This document shows, one piece after another, positions 55,227 to 64,000 of a stretch of DNA of 64,000 nt. The translations under genes and the position numbers were made by a program. The notes below the pieces were generated by a model, which made no database searches, was not told the origin of the DNA, and was given only the letters and a program-made list of their open reading frames with translations. The stretch covers positions 1 to 64,000 of the forward strand of contig NZ_JAPDKN010000026.1 in assembly GCF_026163565.1 (NCBI RefSeq). Reading direction: 5' to 3'. Every line of letters starts with the position of its first letter. The first letter of the stretch is position 1. Origin of the DNA: Chryseobacterium sp. YIM B08800 (lineage in GTDB: Bacteria > Bacteroidota > Bacteroidia > Flavobacteriales > Weeksellaceae).

Positions 55227-55886
55227 ATGAGTTTAATTGATTTACTTACAGGAAATACGGGAAATCAGGTTGCAGAAAAGGCTGAAAACAAATTCGGAAT
55301 CAGTAAAAACCAAATCCTTGCACTTTTGGCGGTGGCAACACCTCTTGTAATTTCTTATCTGAGAAACAAATCTCAGGACAATAAAGAAGCTGAAGCATTA
55401 AATAATGCATTAGATAAAGATCACGACGGAAGTATTCTTGATGACACTTCACAGTTGGAAGCAAGACAAAGCGAGGGCGGATCAATCCTTTCTCACGTTT
55501 TCGGAAGCGAAAAAGGGAATGTTGAAAATCAATTGTCACAAAATACGGGAATTTCTATTAATAAAATCGGACCTATCTTGGCAATGCTTGCTCCGGTAAT
55601 CATGGGTTATATCGGTAAAGAAAAACAACAAAATAATGTGGGAGCAGGAGGTCTTGGTGATCTTTTAGGAGGAATTTTAGGCGGTGCACAAACTCAGGCT
55701 CAACAGCAACCATCTAGCCCATTAAACGATATTCTCGGAAGTGTTTTAGGTGGCGGACAATCGCAGTCTTCTGGAAATCCTTTGAATGATATTTTAGGAA
55801 GCGTTCTTGGCGGAGGCGGACAACAAAAGCAGCAACAAGGCGGAGGTTTAGGAGATATTCTTGGCGGACTTTTTGGAGGAAAGTAA
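55227..55886 (+). CDS. DUF937 domain protein with Gly-rich repeats
   Basis: This 219-residue protein has two DUF937-like helical repeats (SLIDLLTGNTGNQ...KFGISKNQILALLAVATPLVI, and NQLSQNTGISINKIGPILAMLAPVIMG). The C-terminal third is a low-complexity tail with three copies of a NPLNDILGSVLGGG-type unit. No signal peptide is seen. The tail is a recent internal duplication, and alleles may vary in copy number. Function unknown. Confidence 0.85.
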   Translation: MSLIDLLTGNTGNQVAEKAENKFGISKNQILALLAVATPLVISYLRNKSQDNKEAEALNNALDKDHDGSILDDTSQLEARQSEGGSILSHVFGSEKGNVENQLSQNTGISINKIGPILAMLAPVIMGYIGKEKQQNNVGAGGLGDLLGGILGGAQTQAQQQPSSPLNDILGSVLGGGQSQSSGNPLNDILGSVLGGGGQQKQQQGGGLGDILGGLFGGK

Positions 55887-55910
55887 TATCTTATAAATTA
55901 TAAATATTGA

Positions 55911-55943
55911 AAAATACCGGAGTTTGTTCTTCGGTATTTTTTA
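55911..55943 (+). terminator. Terminator after the DUF937 gene
   Basis: AAAATACCG pairs with CGGTATTTT and is followed by T residues. Confidence 0.8.
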
Positions 55944-56117
55944 GTATTGAGTTAAAAATTCCACTTCTAAATATGTAAAAAGATTAAGATTTCTTAAGGT
56001 TTTTATTTCTAAGATTCTGTTAAAATCAATAATCATTTTAACAAACTTTCTTAAAGTTAGCAGCAATCTCACTTTCAAACAAACCAACTCACTAATTTTA
56101 GAAAAATTTAATAATTC

Positions 56118-58298
56118 ATGAAAAAATATTTAATTTCGACCTTATTGATACTGGGTTTAAATTCTTTTGCTCAACAAAAAATCGAAAATCTCAACTTTGA
56201 AAGTTTTGATAAAGAGCTTCCTTCTCTATGGACAACATTTGGTGACAGTACAGCAAAAATATCTGCAGACTCAAAAGAAAAACAAGAAGGCAAGACTTCG
56301 GCTTTATTTCATGCTACAGAAAATTCAGGATTTAAAGCATTGATGTACACACTTCCGGAAAATTATGCCGGGAAAAAAATTACGCTTTCCGGTTACATCA
56401 AAACAGAAAATATCACTGACGGTTTTGCAGGTCTTTGGCTAAGAATCGATCCTGAAATTGCTTTTGACAATATGAAAAAAGTAGATTTAAAAGGAACAAA
56501 CGACTGGAAAAAATATGAGGTAACCCTAAATATGTCACCAGAAAATACTCAAAAAATAGTTTTTGGTGCTTTGCTTTCCGGAAAAGGCAAAATGTGGGTT
56601 GATAATCTAAAAATTTCTATCGATGGAAAAGATATTAAAAATGCAAAAGTTTTTCAGAAAAAGCTGACCAAAGTCAATTTAGACAAAGAATTTGATCTAG
56701 GCTCAAAAATTTCAAATATAAATCTTGAGAAAGAAAATCTGGATTATCTTACAAAACTTGGGCTAATTTGGGGGTATCTTAAATACTATCATCCAAGTGT
56801 AGCAGAAGGAAATTACAATTGGGATTATGAGCTTTTCAGAATATATGAAAAGACAAGAGGAGTTCCATCTAATCAGAGAGATGAAATTTTTGTAAAGTGG
56901 ATTAAAAATTTAGGTAAATATCAAACAGAAAAAAAATCTGAGGCAGAAAATGTGAAATTTAAACCTGATTTGGATTGGATCACAAATTCAGGCTTCTCAA
57001 AAGAACTTTCTGATGAACTTTTAAAAATAAAAAATGCGAAAAGACCCAGAGGAAACTATTATGTAGAATTCTTTAGCAATGCCGGAAATCCTGATTTTAA
57101 AAATGAAAACCCTTATCTAAAGATGACATATCCTGATGAAGGTTTCCGTTTGCTTTCATTGTACAGATATTGGAACATGATTCAGTATTATTTCCCATAT
57201 AAAAATCTTATTGAAGAAGACTGGAAAGATGTTTTAAAAGAATTTATCCCGAAATTTATCAATACAAAAGATGAAACCGAATACGCTTTGGTGTCTCTTG
57301 AAATAATCACAAGAATACGAGATACACATGCGGATATCATAAATTATAATAAAAGAATTCATCATTTTTTTGGAACAAGATATACAGCTCTTCAGTTAAT
57401 TTTTGCAGAAAACAAGGCGGTCGTTAATGATTTTTACAATGAAGGTTTTGCCAAAGAAGCCGGAATTCAGAAAGGTGATGTTATCACAGAAATTAATGGT
57501 GTGAAAACAGAAGATTTTGTAAATAATTTACTCAAATATATTCCGGGTTCAAATTATACTACCCAATTGAGAGATGTAGCACCCAATCTAATGAGAAGCA
57601 ACAATGAAACAATCAAAATAAAATTGACAAGAAATGGAAAGACTGAAGAAAAAACAATTAAAACATACACTGGTCCTGAGCTAAAATACACAAGAGAGAA
57701 AAAAGAATTTTTCAAAATGCTCGATAACAATTTTGCCTATTTATATATGGGAAGTGCAAATGCCGATGATCTTCCTGCAATTTTTGAAAAAATAAAAGAC
57801 ACTAAAGGTTTGATAATTGATCTCAGAAGCTATCCTTCAGATTTCCTAACATTCAAAATGGGGAAATTATTAAAACCCGAATCTACAGAGTTTGTTAAAT
57901 TCACAAAAACAAAAAATGACCAACCAGGACTTTTTACTTTCACATCAAGTTTAGAGGTTCCGGGATCCGGAAAAAATTCTTATCAAGGAAAAATTGCTAT
58001 TTTAATTAACGAAACTACACAAAGCAGTGCAGAATATCATACAATGGCCTTCCGAACTGCTCCCAATTCAAAAGTTTTTGGCTCGCAAACTGCTGGCGCA
58101 GATGGTAACGTTTCCGATTTCTTTCTTCCCGGAAATATTAAAACTATGATTAGTGGAATCGGAATTTATTATCCCGACGGACAAGAAACCCAAAGAATAG
58201 GAATTGTTCCTGATGTAGAAGTAAAGCCGACAATCGAGGGAATCAAAAACAACAAAGATGAAATTTTAGAAAAAGCAATGAAATGGATTAATAATTAG
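56118..58298 (+). CDS. Exported S41 family peptidase
   Basis: This 726-residue exported protease has a signal peptide (MKKYLISTLLILGLNSFAQ), an N-terminal carbohydrate-binding-like beta domain (about 20-170), and a tail-specific protease part. The PDZ-like segment is EAGIQKGDVITEINGVKTEDF (about 452), and the S41 core has LIIDLRSYPSD (about 575) and the catalytic Ser in NETTQSSAEYHTMAF (about 632). The Lys partner region is SQTAGADGNVSDFFLPG. It degrades or trims periplasmic proteins; no partner gene is adjacent. Confidence 0.88.
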   Translation: MKKYLISTLLILGLNSFAQQKIENLNFESFDKELPSLWTTFGDSTAKISADSKEKQEGKTSALFHATENSGFKALMYTLPENYAGKKITLSGYIKTENITDGFAGLWLRIDPEIAFDNMKKVDLKGTNDWKKYEVTLNMSPENTQKIVFGALLSGKGKMWVDNLKISIDGKDIKNAKVFQKKLTKVNLDKEFDLGSKISNINLEKENLDYLTKLGLIWGYLKYYHPSVAEGNYNWDYELFRIYEKTRGVPSNQRDEIFVKWIKNLGKYQTEKKSEAENVKFKPDLDWITNSGFSKELSDELLKIKNAKRPRGNYYVEFFSNAGNPDFKNENPYLKMTYPDEGFRLLSLYRYWNMIQYYFPYKNLIEEDWKDVLKEFIPKFINTKDETEYALVSLEIITRIRDTHADIINYNKRIHHFFGTRYTALQLIFAENKAVVNDFYNEGFAKEAGIQKGDVITEINGVKTEDFVNNLLKYIPGSNYTTQLRDVAPNLMRSNNETIKIKLTRNGKTEEKTIKTYTGPELKYTREKKEFFKMLDNNFAYLYMGSANADDLPAIFEKIKDTKGLIIDLRSYPSDFLTFKMGKLLKPESTEFVKFTKTKNDQPGLFTFTSSLEVPGSGKNSYQGKIAILINETTQSSAEYHTMAFRTAPNSKVFGSQTAGADGNVSDFFLPGNIKTMISGIGIYYPDGQETQRIGIVPDVEVKPTIEGIKNNKDEILEKAMKWINN

Positions 58299-58321
58299 CA
58301 ACATGTATCAAAAAAATTAAT

Positions 58322-58329
58322 TAGCTTTG
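58322..58329 (+). promoter_or_regulatory. Promoter -7 box of the ankyrin gene
   Basis: TAGCTTTG is a TAnnTTTG box 27 bp before the start codon. Confidence 0.55.
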
Positions 58330-58356
58330 TATATTGTTTAGATAAAATTAAAATTT

Positions 58357-58791
58357 ATGAGAAAAATAATTACTACTACTTTATTATTTGGAATCGCTAT
58401 TTTTAGTAACGGATTATTTGCACAAGAACTTTCTGGTGATAAGATGAGAATTTTCCAGACAGATAAAATAGAAGATGTAAAAAAGGTCTTCAAGAAAGAT
58501 GAGCTTACTAAATGTTTCGACATCAAAGAAGTACCTTACAACCTTTTATCTTTAAGCGCAAGATACGAAAGAGTAAACGTAATCAACTATTTGTTTACAA
58601 ATAATGTAGATGTAAACAAATCTTGTAGCGACACTACTCCGCTAATGTATGCTGCAATGTATGGATACACAGATACGGTAAAACTTTTCTTGAAAAAAGG
58701 AGCAAAAAAAGAGGTAAAAGATCGTAACGGCAAAACAGCTAAAGATCATGCTTTAGAAAATAAACACCCGGAAACGGCTGCACTTCTTTAG
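58357..58791 (+). CDS. Exported ankyrin repeat protein
   Basis: The 144 residues begin with a signal peptide (MRKIITTTLLFGIAIFSNGLFAQ). Ankyrin-type repeats follow: LLSLSARYERVNVINYLFTNNVDVN, then TPLMYAAMYGYTDTVKLFLKKGA, then a partial third (NGKTAKDHALENKHPETAALL). It is probably periplasmic and binds a protein partner. It has its own promoter and terminator. Confidence 0.88.
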   Translation: MRKIITTTLLFGIAIFSNGLFAQELSGDKMRIFQTDKIEDVKKVFKKDELTKCFDIKEVPYNLLSLSARYERVNVINYLFTNNVDVNKSCSDTTPLMYAAMYGYTDTVKLFLKKGAKKEVKDRNGKTAKDHALENKHPETAALL

Positions 58792-58814
58792 AAAAATTGA
58801 TAATATTATAGCTT

Positions 58815-58840
58815 AAAACTTCCTTCGGGGAGTTTTTTTG
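58815..58840 (+). terminator. Terminator after the ankyrin gene
   Basis: A short stem (AACTTCC / GGGGAGTT) with a TTCG tetraloop is followed by T7. Confidence 0.75.
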
Positions 58841-58862
58841 TTTTAAAAACTTTCAAAAACCT

Positions 58863-58930
58863 TATCTTTGCCAACGAAAAATTAGACACATTAACGTCTA
58901 ATATCTAACGTCTAATATCTAACATCTAAA
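58863..58930 (+). promoter_or_regulatory. aspS promoter and tandem repeats in its leader
   Basis: TATCTTTG at 58863-58870 is a -7 box. AACGTCTAATATCT is repeated in tandem at 58893-58906 and 58907-58920, with a partial third copy (AACATCTAAA). ATTAGAC (58881-58887) also pairs with GTCTAAT (58896-58902). Confidence 0.55.
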
Positions 58931-58934
58931 ACAA

Positions 58935-60689
58935 ATGTTTCGATCGCACACAAACGGAGAATTATCTCTTAAAAATCTTAATGAAGAAGTTACACTTTCA
59001 GGATGGGTACAAACCATTCGTGATAAAGGATTTATGATTTGGATAGATCTTCGAGATCGTTACGGAATTACCCAGTTGGTTTTCGACCAAGACCGTTCCA
59101 CAGCAGAATTGATGGAAAATGCAAAAAAATTGGGACGTGAATTTGTGATTCAGGTTACAGGAAAAGTAATTGAAAGAGTAAGCAAAAACCCAAATATTCC
59201 AACAGGAGAAATTGAAATTTTAGTTGAAAAATTAGAAGTTCTTAATGAATCTCAGCTTCCGCCTTTCACGATTGAAGATGAAACGGACGGAGGTGAAGAA
59301 TTAAGAATGAAATACCGTTATCTTGATATCAGAAGAAATCCTGTAAAAGATAAATTGATCTTCCGTCACAAAATGGCGCAAAAGGTTAGAAATTATCTTT
59401 CAGACGAAGGATTTATCGAGGTTGAAACTCCGGTTTTAATCAAATCTACTCCGGAAGGAGCGAGAGATTTCGTTGTACCGAGCAGAATGAATCCGGGACA
59501 GTTTTACGCATTGCCACAGTCTCCACAAACTTTCAAACAATTGTTGATGGTTGGTGGAATGGATAAATATTTCCAGATCGTTAAATGTTTCCGTGACGAG
59601 GATCTAAGAGCCGACAGGCAGCCGGAATTCACACAAATCGACTGTGAAATGGCTTTCGTAGAGCAGGAAGATGTAATGAATGTTTTTGAAGGAATGACCA
59701 AAACATTGATTAAAGATATTACCGGTAAGGAATTCGGGGCATTTCCAAGAATGACATTCGCAGATGCGATGCAGAAGTACGGAAACGACAAACCGGATAT
59801 CCGTTTCGGAATGGAATTCGTGGAATTGAACGAATTAGTAAAAGGAAAAGATTTCAAAATATTTGATGATGCTGAATTGGTTGTCGGAATCAATGTTGAA
59901 GGATGTGCAGATTATACAAGAAAGCAAATCGACGAACTTGTTGATTGGGTGAAAAGACCACAAATCGGAGCTTCAGGAATGATTTGGGCTAAATTCCAGA
60001 ATGACGGTGTAAAAACTTCTTCTGTAAATAAATTTTACAACGAGGAAGATTTAGCAAAAATCATCGAAAAATTCGGAGCAAAAGAAGGCGATTTAATGTT
60101 GATTCTTTCCGGAAACGAGCACAAAGTAAGAACTCAGCTTTCAGCATTAAGAATGGAGCTTGGAAATCGTTTAGGATTAAGAAAAGGAGACGTTTTCGCA
60201 CCACTTTGGGTTGTTGACTTCCCATTATTGGAATTTGATGAAGAAAGCGGACGTTATCACGCAATGCACCACCCTTTCACCTCTCCAAAACCTGAAGATA
60301 TTCATTTATTGGAAACAGACCCTGGAAAAGCAAGAGCCAACGCTTACGATATGGTATTGAACGGAAACGAAATTGGTGGAGGTTCTATCAGAATTTTTGA
60401 TAAAGATCTTCAATCTAAAATGTTTGATCTTTTAGGATTCTCAAAAGAAGAAGCAGAAGCACAGTTCGGTTTCTTAATGAACGCCTTCAAATACGGAGCT
60501 CCGCCTCACGGAGGTTTAGCTTTCGGATTTGACCGTTTGGTAGCCATTCTTGACGGAAACGAAGTGATCAGAGATTATATCGCATTCCCTAAAAATAATT
60601 CTGGACGAGATGTGATGATCGATGCGCCTTCTTCGATTGCTGATGAACAACTCGATGAATTGGAATTGAAATTAAATTTAAAAGCATAA
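58935..60689 (+). CDS. aspS: Aspartyl-tRNA synthetase
   Basis: This 584-residue class II tRNA synthetase charges tRNA-Asp. It has an N-terminal anticodon-binding OB domain ([24 protein letters not shown]), motif 2 ([19 protein letters not shown]), the bacterial-type GAD insertion (about 285-420) and motif 3 ([14 protein letters not shown]). Length is normal for the bacterial form. Confidence 0.97.
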   Translation: MFRSHTNGELSLKNLNEEVTLSGWVQTIRDKGFMIWIDLRDRYGITQLVFDQDRSTAELMENAKKLGREFVIQVTGKVIERVSKNPNIPTGEIEILVEKLEVLNESQLPPFTIEDETDGGEELRMKYRYLDIRRNPVKDKLIFRHKMAQKVRNYLSDEGFIEVETPVLIKSTPEGARDFVVPSRMNPGQFYALPQSPQTFKQLLMVGGMDKYFQIVKCFRDEDLRADRQPEFTQIDCEMAFVEQEDVMNVFEGMTKTLIKDITGKEFGAFPRMTFADAMQKYGNDKPDIRFGMEFVELNELVKGKDFKIFDDAELVVGINVEGCADYTRKQIDELVDWVKRPQIGASGMIWAKFQNDGVKTSSVNKFYNEEDLAKIIEKFGAKEGDLMLILSGNEHKVRTQLSALRMELGNRLGLRKGDVFAPLWVVDFPLLEFDEESGRYHAMHHPFTSPKPEDIHLLETDPGKARANAYDMVLNGNEIGGGSIRIFDKDLQSKMFDLLGFSKEEAEAQFGFLMNAFKYGAPPHGGLAFGFDRLVAILDGNEVIRDYIAFPKNNSGRDVMIDAPSSIADEQLDELELKLNLKA

Positions 60690-60693
60690 ATTA

Positions 60694-60722
60694 GAAGCGG
60701 AGATTTTTTCTCCGCTTTTTTA
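60694..60722 (+). terminator. Terminator after aspS
   Basis: AAGCGGAG pairs with CTCCGCTT and is followed by T6, immediately before the next gene. Confidence 0.85.
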
Positions 60723-60724
60723 TT

Positions 60725-61255
60725 ATGAATACATTCATCTCAATACTTTGTGCTCTTGGGTTTATTTCCGCAATAATCGGAATTGTTTTTTTAATTTTAT
60801 TAATCATAAAAAAATCAACGTATTACCCTCCAAACAAACAAGAAGAATCTTCAGAAAAAAAAGATAGGTTAACATATATTTCATTAACCCTACTTACAGC
60901 CAGTACTTTTTGTTTTGTTGGAGCTAAGGCAATTATAAAAAAAGATTTTCACAATACTTTAAAGAACAATAAAATTATTTCTACAGAAATTAATGGAATA
61001 TTTTTTAGTCAAGAAGATTTGAAAGATGCTTTTAATAACTTTCAAGGTACAGAAGGACGTTACAGATGTGATCATTTTACAGGATATATCAATTTAGAAA
61101 ATAATGAAGGTATTCCTATTGAAGTAATTAGGCATTGTTATGAAAAAAATAGATATATAATTATTTCTAAAAAATACTATCTGGATGCAGACATTGGAGA
61201 TATTGTAACTGATAAATTAGATTATATTCAAAAAGACACTATTAATCCTCAATAA
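60725..61255 (+). CDS. Hypothetical membrane protein after aspS
   Basis: This 176-residue protein has two predicted membrane helices (FISILCALGFISAIIGIVFLILLII and YISLTLLTASTFCFVGAKAII) and a soluble C-terminal part of about 100 residues (FFSQEDLKDAFNNF, then YRCDHFTGYINLENN). No family recognised. The next gene starts 3 bp later, and a third overlaps that one, so the three form one operon. Confidence 0.6.
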   Translation: MNTFISILCALGFISAIIGIVFLILLIIKKSTYYPPNKQEESSEKKDRLTYISLTLLTASTFCFVGAKAIIKKDFHNTLKNNKIISTEINGIFFSQEDLKDAFNNFQGTEGRYRCDHFTGYINLENNEGIPIEVIRHCYEKNRYIIISKKYYLDADIGDIVTDKLDYIQKDTINPQ

Positions 61256-61258
61256 ATA

Positions 61259-61486
61259 ATGACAAAAAAAGAATTTACTCAATTCATAGACAACCTCAGA
61301 GCTGACTTTATTGAAAATAAAGAACAATGGGAAAATAAAACTCTTGAAGATTATTTAGAAGCAGTCTGTCGTTATACAGAAGATATTGATGGATATTATA
61401 AAAACACAAATCAGGAAATAGATTTAGAAAAAGTAGACTGGCAAATTTTCGCAGATATCCTGAAAGGGAGTTCCCTTTATGAATAA
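61259..61486 (+). CDS. DUF7660-like small protein
   Basis: This 75-residue protein is rich in Trp and acidic residues: WENKTLEDYLEAVCRYTEDIDGYYKNTN, ending WQIFADILKGSSLYE. This layout (WEN.TLE.YLEA...DGYY, then W..FAD.L...YE) is what I recall of DUF7660, found among immunity-like genes. It overlaps the next gene by 8 bp. Confidence 0.65.
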   Translation: MTKKEFTQFIDNLRADFIENKEQWENKTLEDYLEAVCRYTEDIDGYYKNTNQEIDLEKVDWQIFADILKGSSLYE

Positions 61487-62039
61487 TTATAATATGATTG
61501 AACAAACTCTTACCTACAACACTCCAAATTCGGAACAAATTTTAAGAAAAATAAACCAATATGAGTTCAAAAGAATATGGAAAAATAATTTATTAAAGAA
61601 TCAAAAAAGGCTTGTAAGCGGTATTTTTTTTCTTGCGATGGCTGCGTTTATGATTTTTTATTTTCCACCATTTGGTTATTTTCTTTTAGGAATTGGTTTA
61701 ATATATATTATTAATTTCTTTGACTATTTTTTAATTTACAAAAAACATAAAAGGGAATTTGAAAATATTTTGATTAAGGAATGTAATGAGCTTAAAGAAA
61801 ATTCGAAAGATGTTATTTGGAAATTTACTCCCACACATTTCTCTTTTAAAAATTACAAATCTGAATATAAATATATTTGGGATGAAATCACATATTGTAT
61901 TTTAGAAAATCAATATTTACACATCACAGCTTCAAATTTTATGACTTTTATTTTAGATAAAGCTAATGTCGACAAGGATAATTTAGATAAAACAATTCAA
62001 TATCTCGAAAAGAAATCAAAATTTAAAGAAATCCCATAA
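61479..62039 (+). CDS. YcxB-like membrane protein
   Basis: This 186-residue protein has two adjacent membrane helices (LVSGIFFLAMAAFMIFYFPPFGY and LLGIGLIYIINFFDYFLIY) and a C-terminal soluble domain (WKFTPTHFSFKNYKSEYKYIWDEITY) typical of YcxB-like proteins. A start at ATG 61494 (MIEQTL) is equally possible. The operon of three small genes looks like an immunity-type cassette. Confidence 0.6.
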   Translation: MNNYNMIEQTLTYNTPNSEQILRKINQYEFKRIWKNNLLKNQKRLVSGIFFLAMAAFMIFYFPPFGYFLLGIGLIYIINFFDYFLIYKKHKREFENILIKECNELKENSKDVIWKFTPTHFSFKNYKSEYKYIWDEITYCILENQYLHITASNFMTFILDKANVDKDNLDKTIQYLEKKSKFKEIP

Positions 62040-62106
62040 GTACCACAGTCACAAAATAACTTTCTCACGGCACAATCATTGCAAGTTTTTCTAAAAAAGT
62101 AAGACA

Positions 62107-62892
62107 ATGAAAGCAATTTGGAACGGTGCCATTGGTTTTGGCTTAGTCAATATTCCTGTGAAGATTTATTCTGCGACAGAAACCAGCAAACTCGATCTTG
62201 ATATGCTGGATAAATCTGACTTTTCTAATATAAAATTCAAAAGAGTTAACGAAAAAACAGGCAAGGAAGTAAAGTGGGCAAACATTGTAAAAGGGTATCT
62301 TATGGACGATAAATACGTTGTTCTGGAAGATGAAGATTACGAAGCTGCAAGTCCCGAGAAAACCAAAATTCTTTCTATTGAGCATTTCGTAAAAGAAGCT
62401 GAAGTAGATTCTGTTTATTTTGAAACTCCTTATTTTCTTGAGCCACAAAAAAACGGTGAAAATGCTTACAGACTTTTAATAAAAGCTTTGCAGCAAACTA
62501 AAATGGTCGGCATCGGAACGTTTGTTCTTCGCGACAGTGAAGCGATCGGTATGATTCGTCCTTATAATGATGAGGTTTTGGTTTTAAACCGATTAAGATT
62601 TGATCAGGAAATCAGAGATTACAAACAACTTAAAATTCCTGCCAAAAAAGCTCCCAAACCTGCCGAACTGAAAATGGCAAAAAATCTTATCGAGCAGCTT
62701 TCAGAGCCTTTTGATCCTAAATTTTACAAGAATACTTATTCTGCTGAACTGCTTAAAATTATTAAGAAAAAAGCAAAAGGTAAAACCGTAAAACTAAAAA
62801 AATCAGAACCTGCAAAACAAGGCAAAGTGATTGATTTAATGGCACAGTTAAAAGCCAGTTTACAAAGTCCAAAATCTAAAAATGCTTCGTGA
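62107..62892 (+). CDS. ku: Non-homologous end joining protein Ku
   Basis: Bacterial Ku binds DNA ends and recruits LigD for end joining. The 261 residues begin MKAIWNGAIGFGLVNIPVKIYSATE, the Ku core signature, and end with a basic Lys-rich tail (KKKAKGKTVKLKKSEP) as usual. The ligD start lies 2 bp after the stop, so the two are coexpressed. Confidence 0.96.
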   Translation: MKAIWNGAIGFGLVNIPVKIYSATETSKLDLDMLDKSDFSNIKFKRVNEKTGKEVKWANIVKGYLMDDKYVVLEDEDYEAASPEKTKILSIEHFVKEAEVDSVYFETPYFLEPQKNGENAYRLLIKALQQTKMVGIGTFVLRDSEAIGMIRPYNDEVLVLNRLRFDQEIRDYKQLKIPAKKAPKPAELKMAKNLIEQLSEPFDPKFYKNTYSAELLKIIKKKAKGKTVKLKKSEPAKQGKVIDLMAQLKASLQSPKSKNAS

Positions 62893-62894
62893 TT

Positions 62895-63497
62895 ATGGTA
62901 CTTAAAGATTATAATAATAAGAGAAAGTTCGATGAAACTACCGAACCCAAAGGAAAAACAAAAAAAAGCAAAGACCAACTTATTTTTGTGATTCAGAGAC
63001 ATGCTGCATCAAGACTTCATTATGATTTTCGTTTAGAAATGGAAGGCGTTCTGAAAAGCTGGGCCGTTCCGAAAGGACCATCACTAAATCCCGAAGACAA
63101 ACGTTTGGCGATGATGGTTGAAGATCATCCTTACGATTATAAAGATTTTGAAGGAAATATTCCTGAAGGAAATTACGGAGCCGGACAAGTTGAAATCTGG
63201 GACAGCGGAACTTATGAACCTTTAGACGAAACCAGTAAACTTTCTGATGAAAAAGAATTGTTAAAAGAACTGAAAGCAGGTTCTTTAAAATTTATTCTTC
63301 ACGGTAAAAAACTAAAAGGAGAATTTGCTTTGGTTAAAATGAAAAATGCCGAAAACAACGCCTGGCTTTTGATTAAACACAAAGATAAATTTGCTGAAGA
63401 AAAATATGATGCCGAAGAAAATACTGCCAAAAATTCACAGGTTACAAAATTTTTAGAGGAAAAAAAAAGCCTAAAAAGCGGCAAAAAGAAGTCATAA
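62895..63497 (+). CDS. ligD: LigD N-terminal 3'-phosphoesterase domain
   Basis: The phosphoesterase (PE) domain of LigD trims 3' phosphates or ribonucleotides at DNA ends. Start at ATG 62895 (MVLKDYNNKRKFDETTEPKG), 2 bp after ku. Motifs: FVIQRHAASRLHYDFRLE (metal His), LKSWAVPKGPSLNPED, VEDHPYDYKDFEGNIPEG. The frame ends at TAA 63495-63497 after an A9 tract at 63460-63468. The ligase domain continues in the -1 frame, so either a frameshift joins the two, or the gene is interrupted, or the sequence is off by one base. Confidence 0.85.
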   Translation: MVLKDYNNKRKFDETTEPKGKTKKSKDQLIFVIQRHAASRLHYDFRLEMEGVLKSWAVPKGPSLNPEDKRLAMMVEDHPYDYKDFEGNIPEGNYGAGQVEIWDSGTYEPLDETSKLSDEKELLKELKAGSLKFILHGKKLKGEFALVKMKNAENNAWLLIKHKDKFAEEKYDAEENTAKNSQVTKFLEEKKSLKSGKKKS

Positions 63498-64000
63498 CTT
63501 CTGAAACAAAACCAAAATTTCAACGGTTCAATTCTTTAGTTGATGAAAAAAAACTCGAAAAATTCATCAAACCTATGCTCGCAAAATCTTCTGACGAAGC
63601 TTTTGATCACGAAGACTGGATTTTTGAGATCAAATGGGACGGTTACCGGGCTGTAGCCGATCTTAGCAAAAAGGATCCGCTCTTCTATTCCCGAAACGGT
63701 ATTTCATTTTTATCAAAATTCGACACTATTGCCGAAGATTTCAGTCAGCAAAAACACAAAATGATTCTTGATGGCGAAATTGTCGCTTACGATGAAAACG
63801 GAAAACCCAATTTTCAATTATTACAGCAAATTGGCGACAACCCAAATCTGGCTTTAACATATCAGGTTTTTGATCTGCTTTGGCTCAATGGTCATTCTAC
63901 CGAAGAACTGCCTTTAATTCAAAGAAAAGAGCTTTTAAAAGATGCTTTAATTGAAACAGACCTGATCAAATTCTGTGATCATATTCCTGAAAAAGGAATT
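63461..64000 (+). CDS. ligD: LigD ATP-dependent DNA ligase domain (partial, -1 frame, runs off window)
   Basis: In the -1 frame relative to the PE domain the sequence reads without a stop to the end of the window. The ligase domain starts near FIKPMLAKSSDEAF and has the catalytic Lys motif EIKWDGYRAVAD, then SRNGISFLSKF and ILDGEIVAYDENGKP. The first in-frame ATG is 63575, inside KPMLAKS, so a separate ligase protein starting there would lose only a few residues of the domain. The C-terminal part, and the polymerase domain if present, are outside the window. Confidence 0.75.

Noticed and set aside
1..64000. tRNA, rRNA, CRISPR arrays and insertion sequences
   Set aside because: I read the intergenic regions on both strands and saw no cloverleaf, no regular repeat-spacer arrays and no transposase. 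tRNA detection by eye is not exhaustive.

Overview
The window comes from the chromosome of a low-GC member of the Bacteroidetes, class Flavobacteriia, most likely Chryseobacterium or a close relative in the Weeksellaceae. Evidence for this: two secreted proteins with C-terminal Por/type IX secretion (T9SS type A) sorting domains, a one-piece succinate dehydrogenase cytochrome b, the DUF6452/DUF6048 and DUF2480 genes typical of the phylum, and repeated use of the Bacteroidetes -7 promoter box TAnnTTTG. The genus is an inference; no 16S gene is present.

Bases 1-609 hold a dispersed-repeat-like sequence and ssrA (tmRNA, tag GNEEFALAA). Bases 595-19640 are a 19.0-kb integrative element sitting in the 3' end of ssrA. 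It is bounded by a 15-bp direct repeat (595-609 and 19626-19640) and carries a tyrosine integrase next to the right end. The integration cut ssrA from its original terminator, which now lies at 19649-19685, and the element supplies a replacement terminator at 620-672. Paired TTGTACCC repeats with identical 12-bp spacing lie just inside each end.

Element cargo from left to right: an ArdA antirestriction protein; a long noncoding stretch; a plus-strand toxin-like gene with a candidate immunity gene; three minus-strand genes, two of them for exported proteins; a Gabija-type pair (OLD-TOPRIM nuclease plus UvrD-like helicase) with a small extra gene in front; a caspase-like protease paired with an AbiH protein; a protein with the three palm motifs of family A polymerases; a filamentous-phage/plasmid type initiator; a small excisionase-like HTH protein next to a perfect 23-bp inverted repeat; and a 493-residue unknown gene translationally coupled to the integrase. 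No relaxase or conjugation genes are visible. The element therefore looks like a self-integrating, possibly self-replicating defence island.

The rest (19.7-64 kb) is ordinary core genome. It includes acpP-fabF-rnc-(IPExxxVDY)-pyk, an aldehyde dehydrogenase, hutI-(unknown)-hutG, ruvB, coaE, a large T9SS-exported fibronectin III protein and an M43-like T9SS-exported metalloprotease. It continues with an operon-like run of rlmD, a DUF5117-type metalloprotease, DUF6452 and DUF6048, then a thioredoxin-fold lipoprotein without its redox cysteines, sdhCAB, comEC, lpxB, a S41 peptidase and aspS. A short cassette of small unknown genes follows aspS. The window ends with ku and ligD for non-homologous end joining; ligD is interrupted by a -1 frame change at an A9 tract.

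The most promising candidates for an undescribed system are the caspase-AbiH pair (10880-13573), the family A polymerase-like gene with its initiator (13608-16163), and the toxin/immunity pair (2225-4718).
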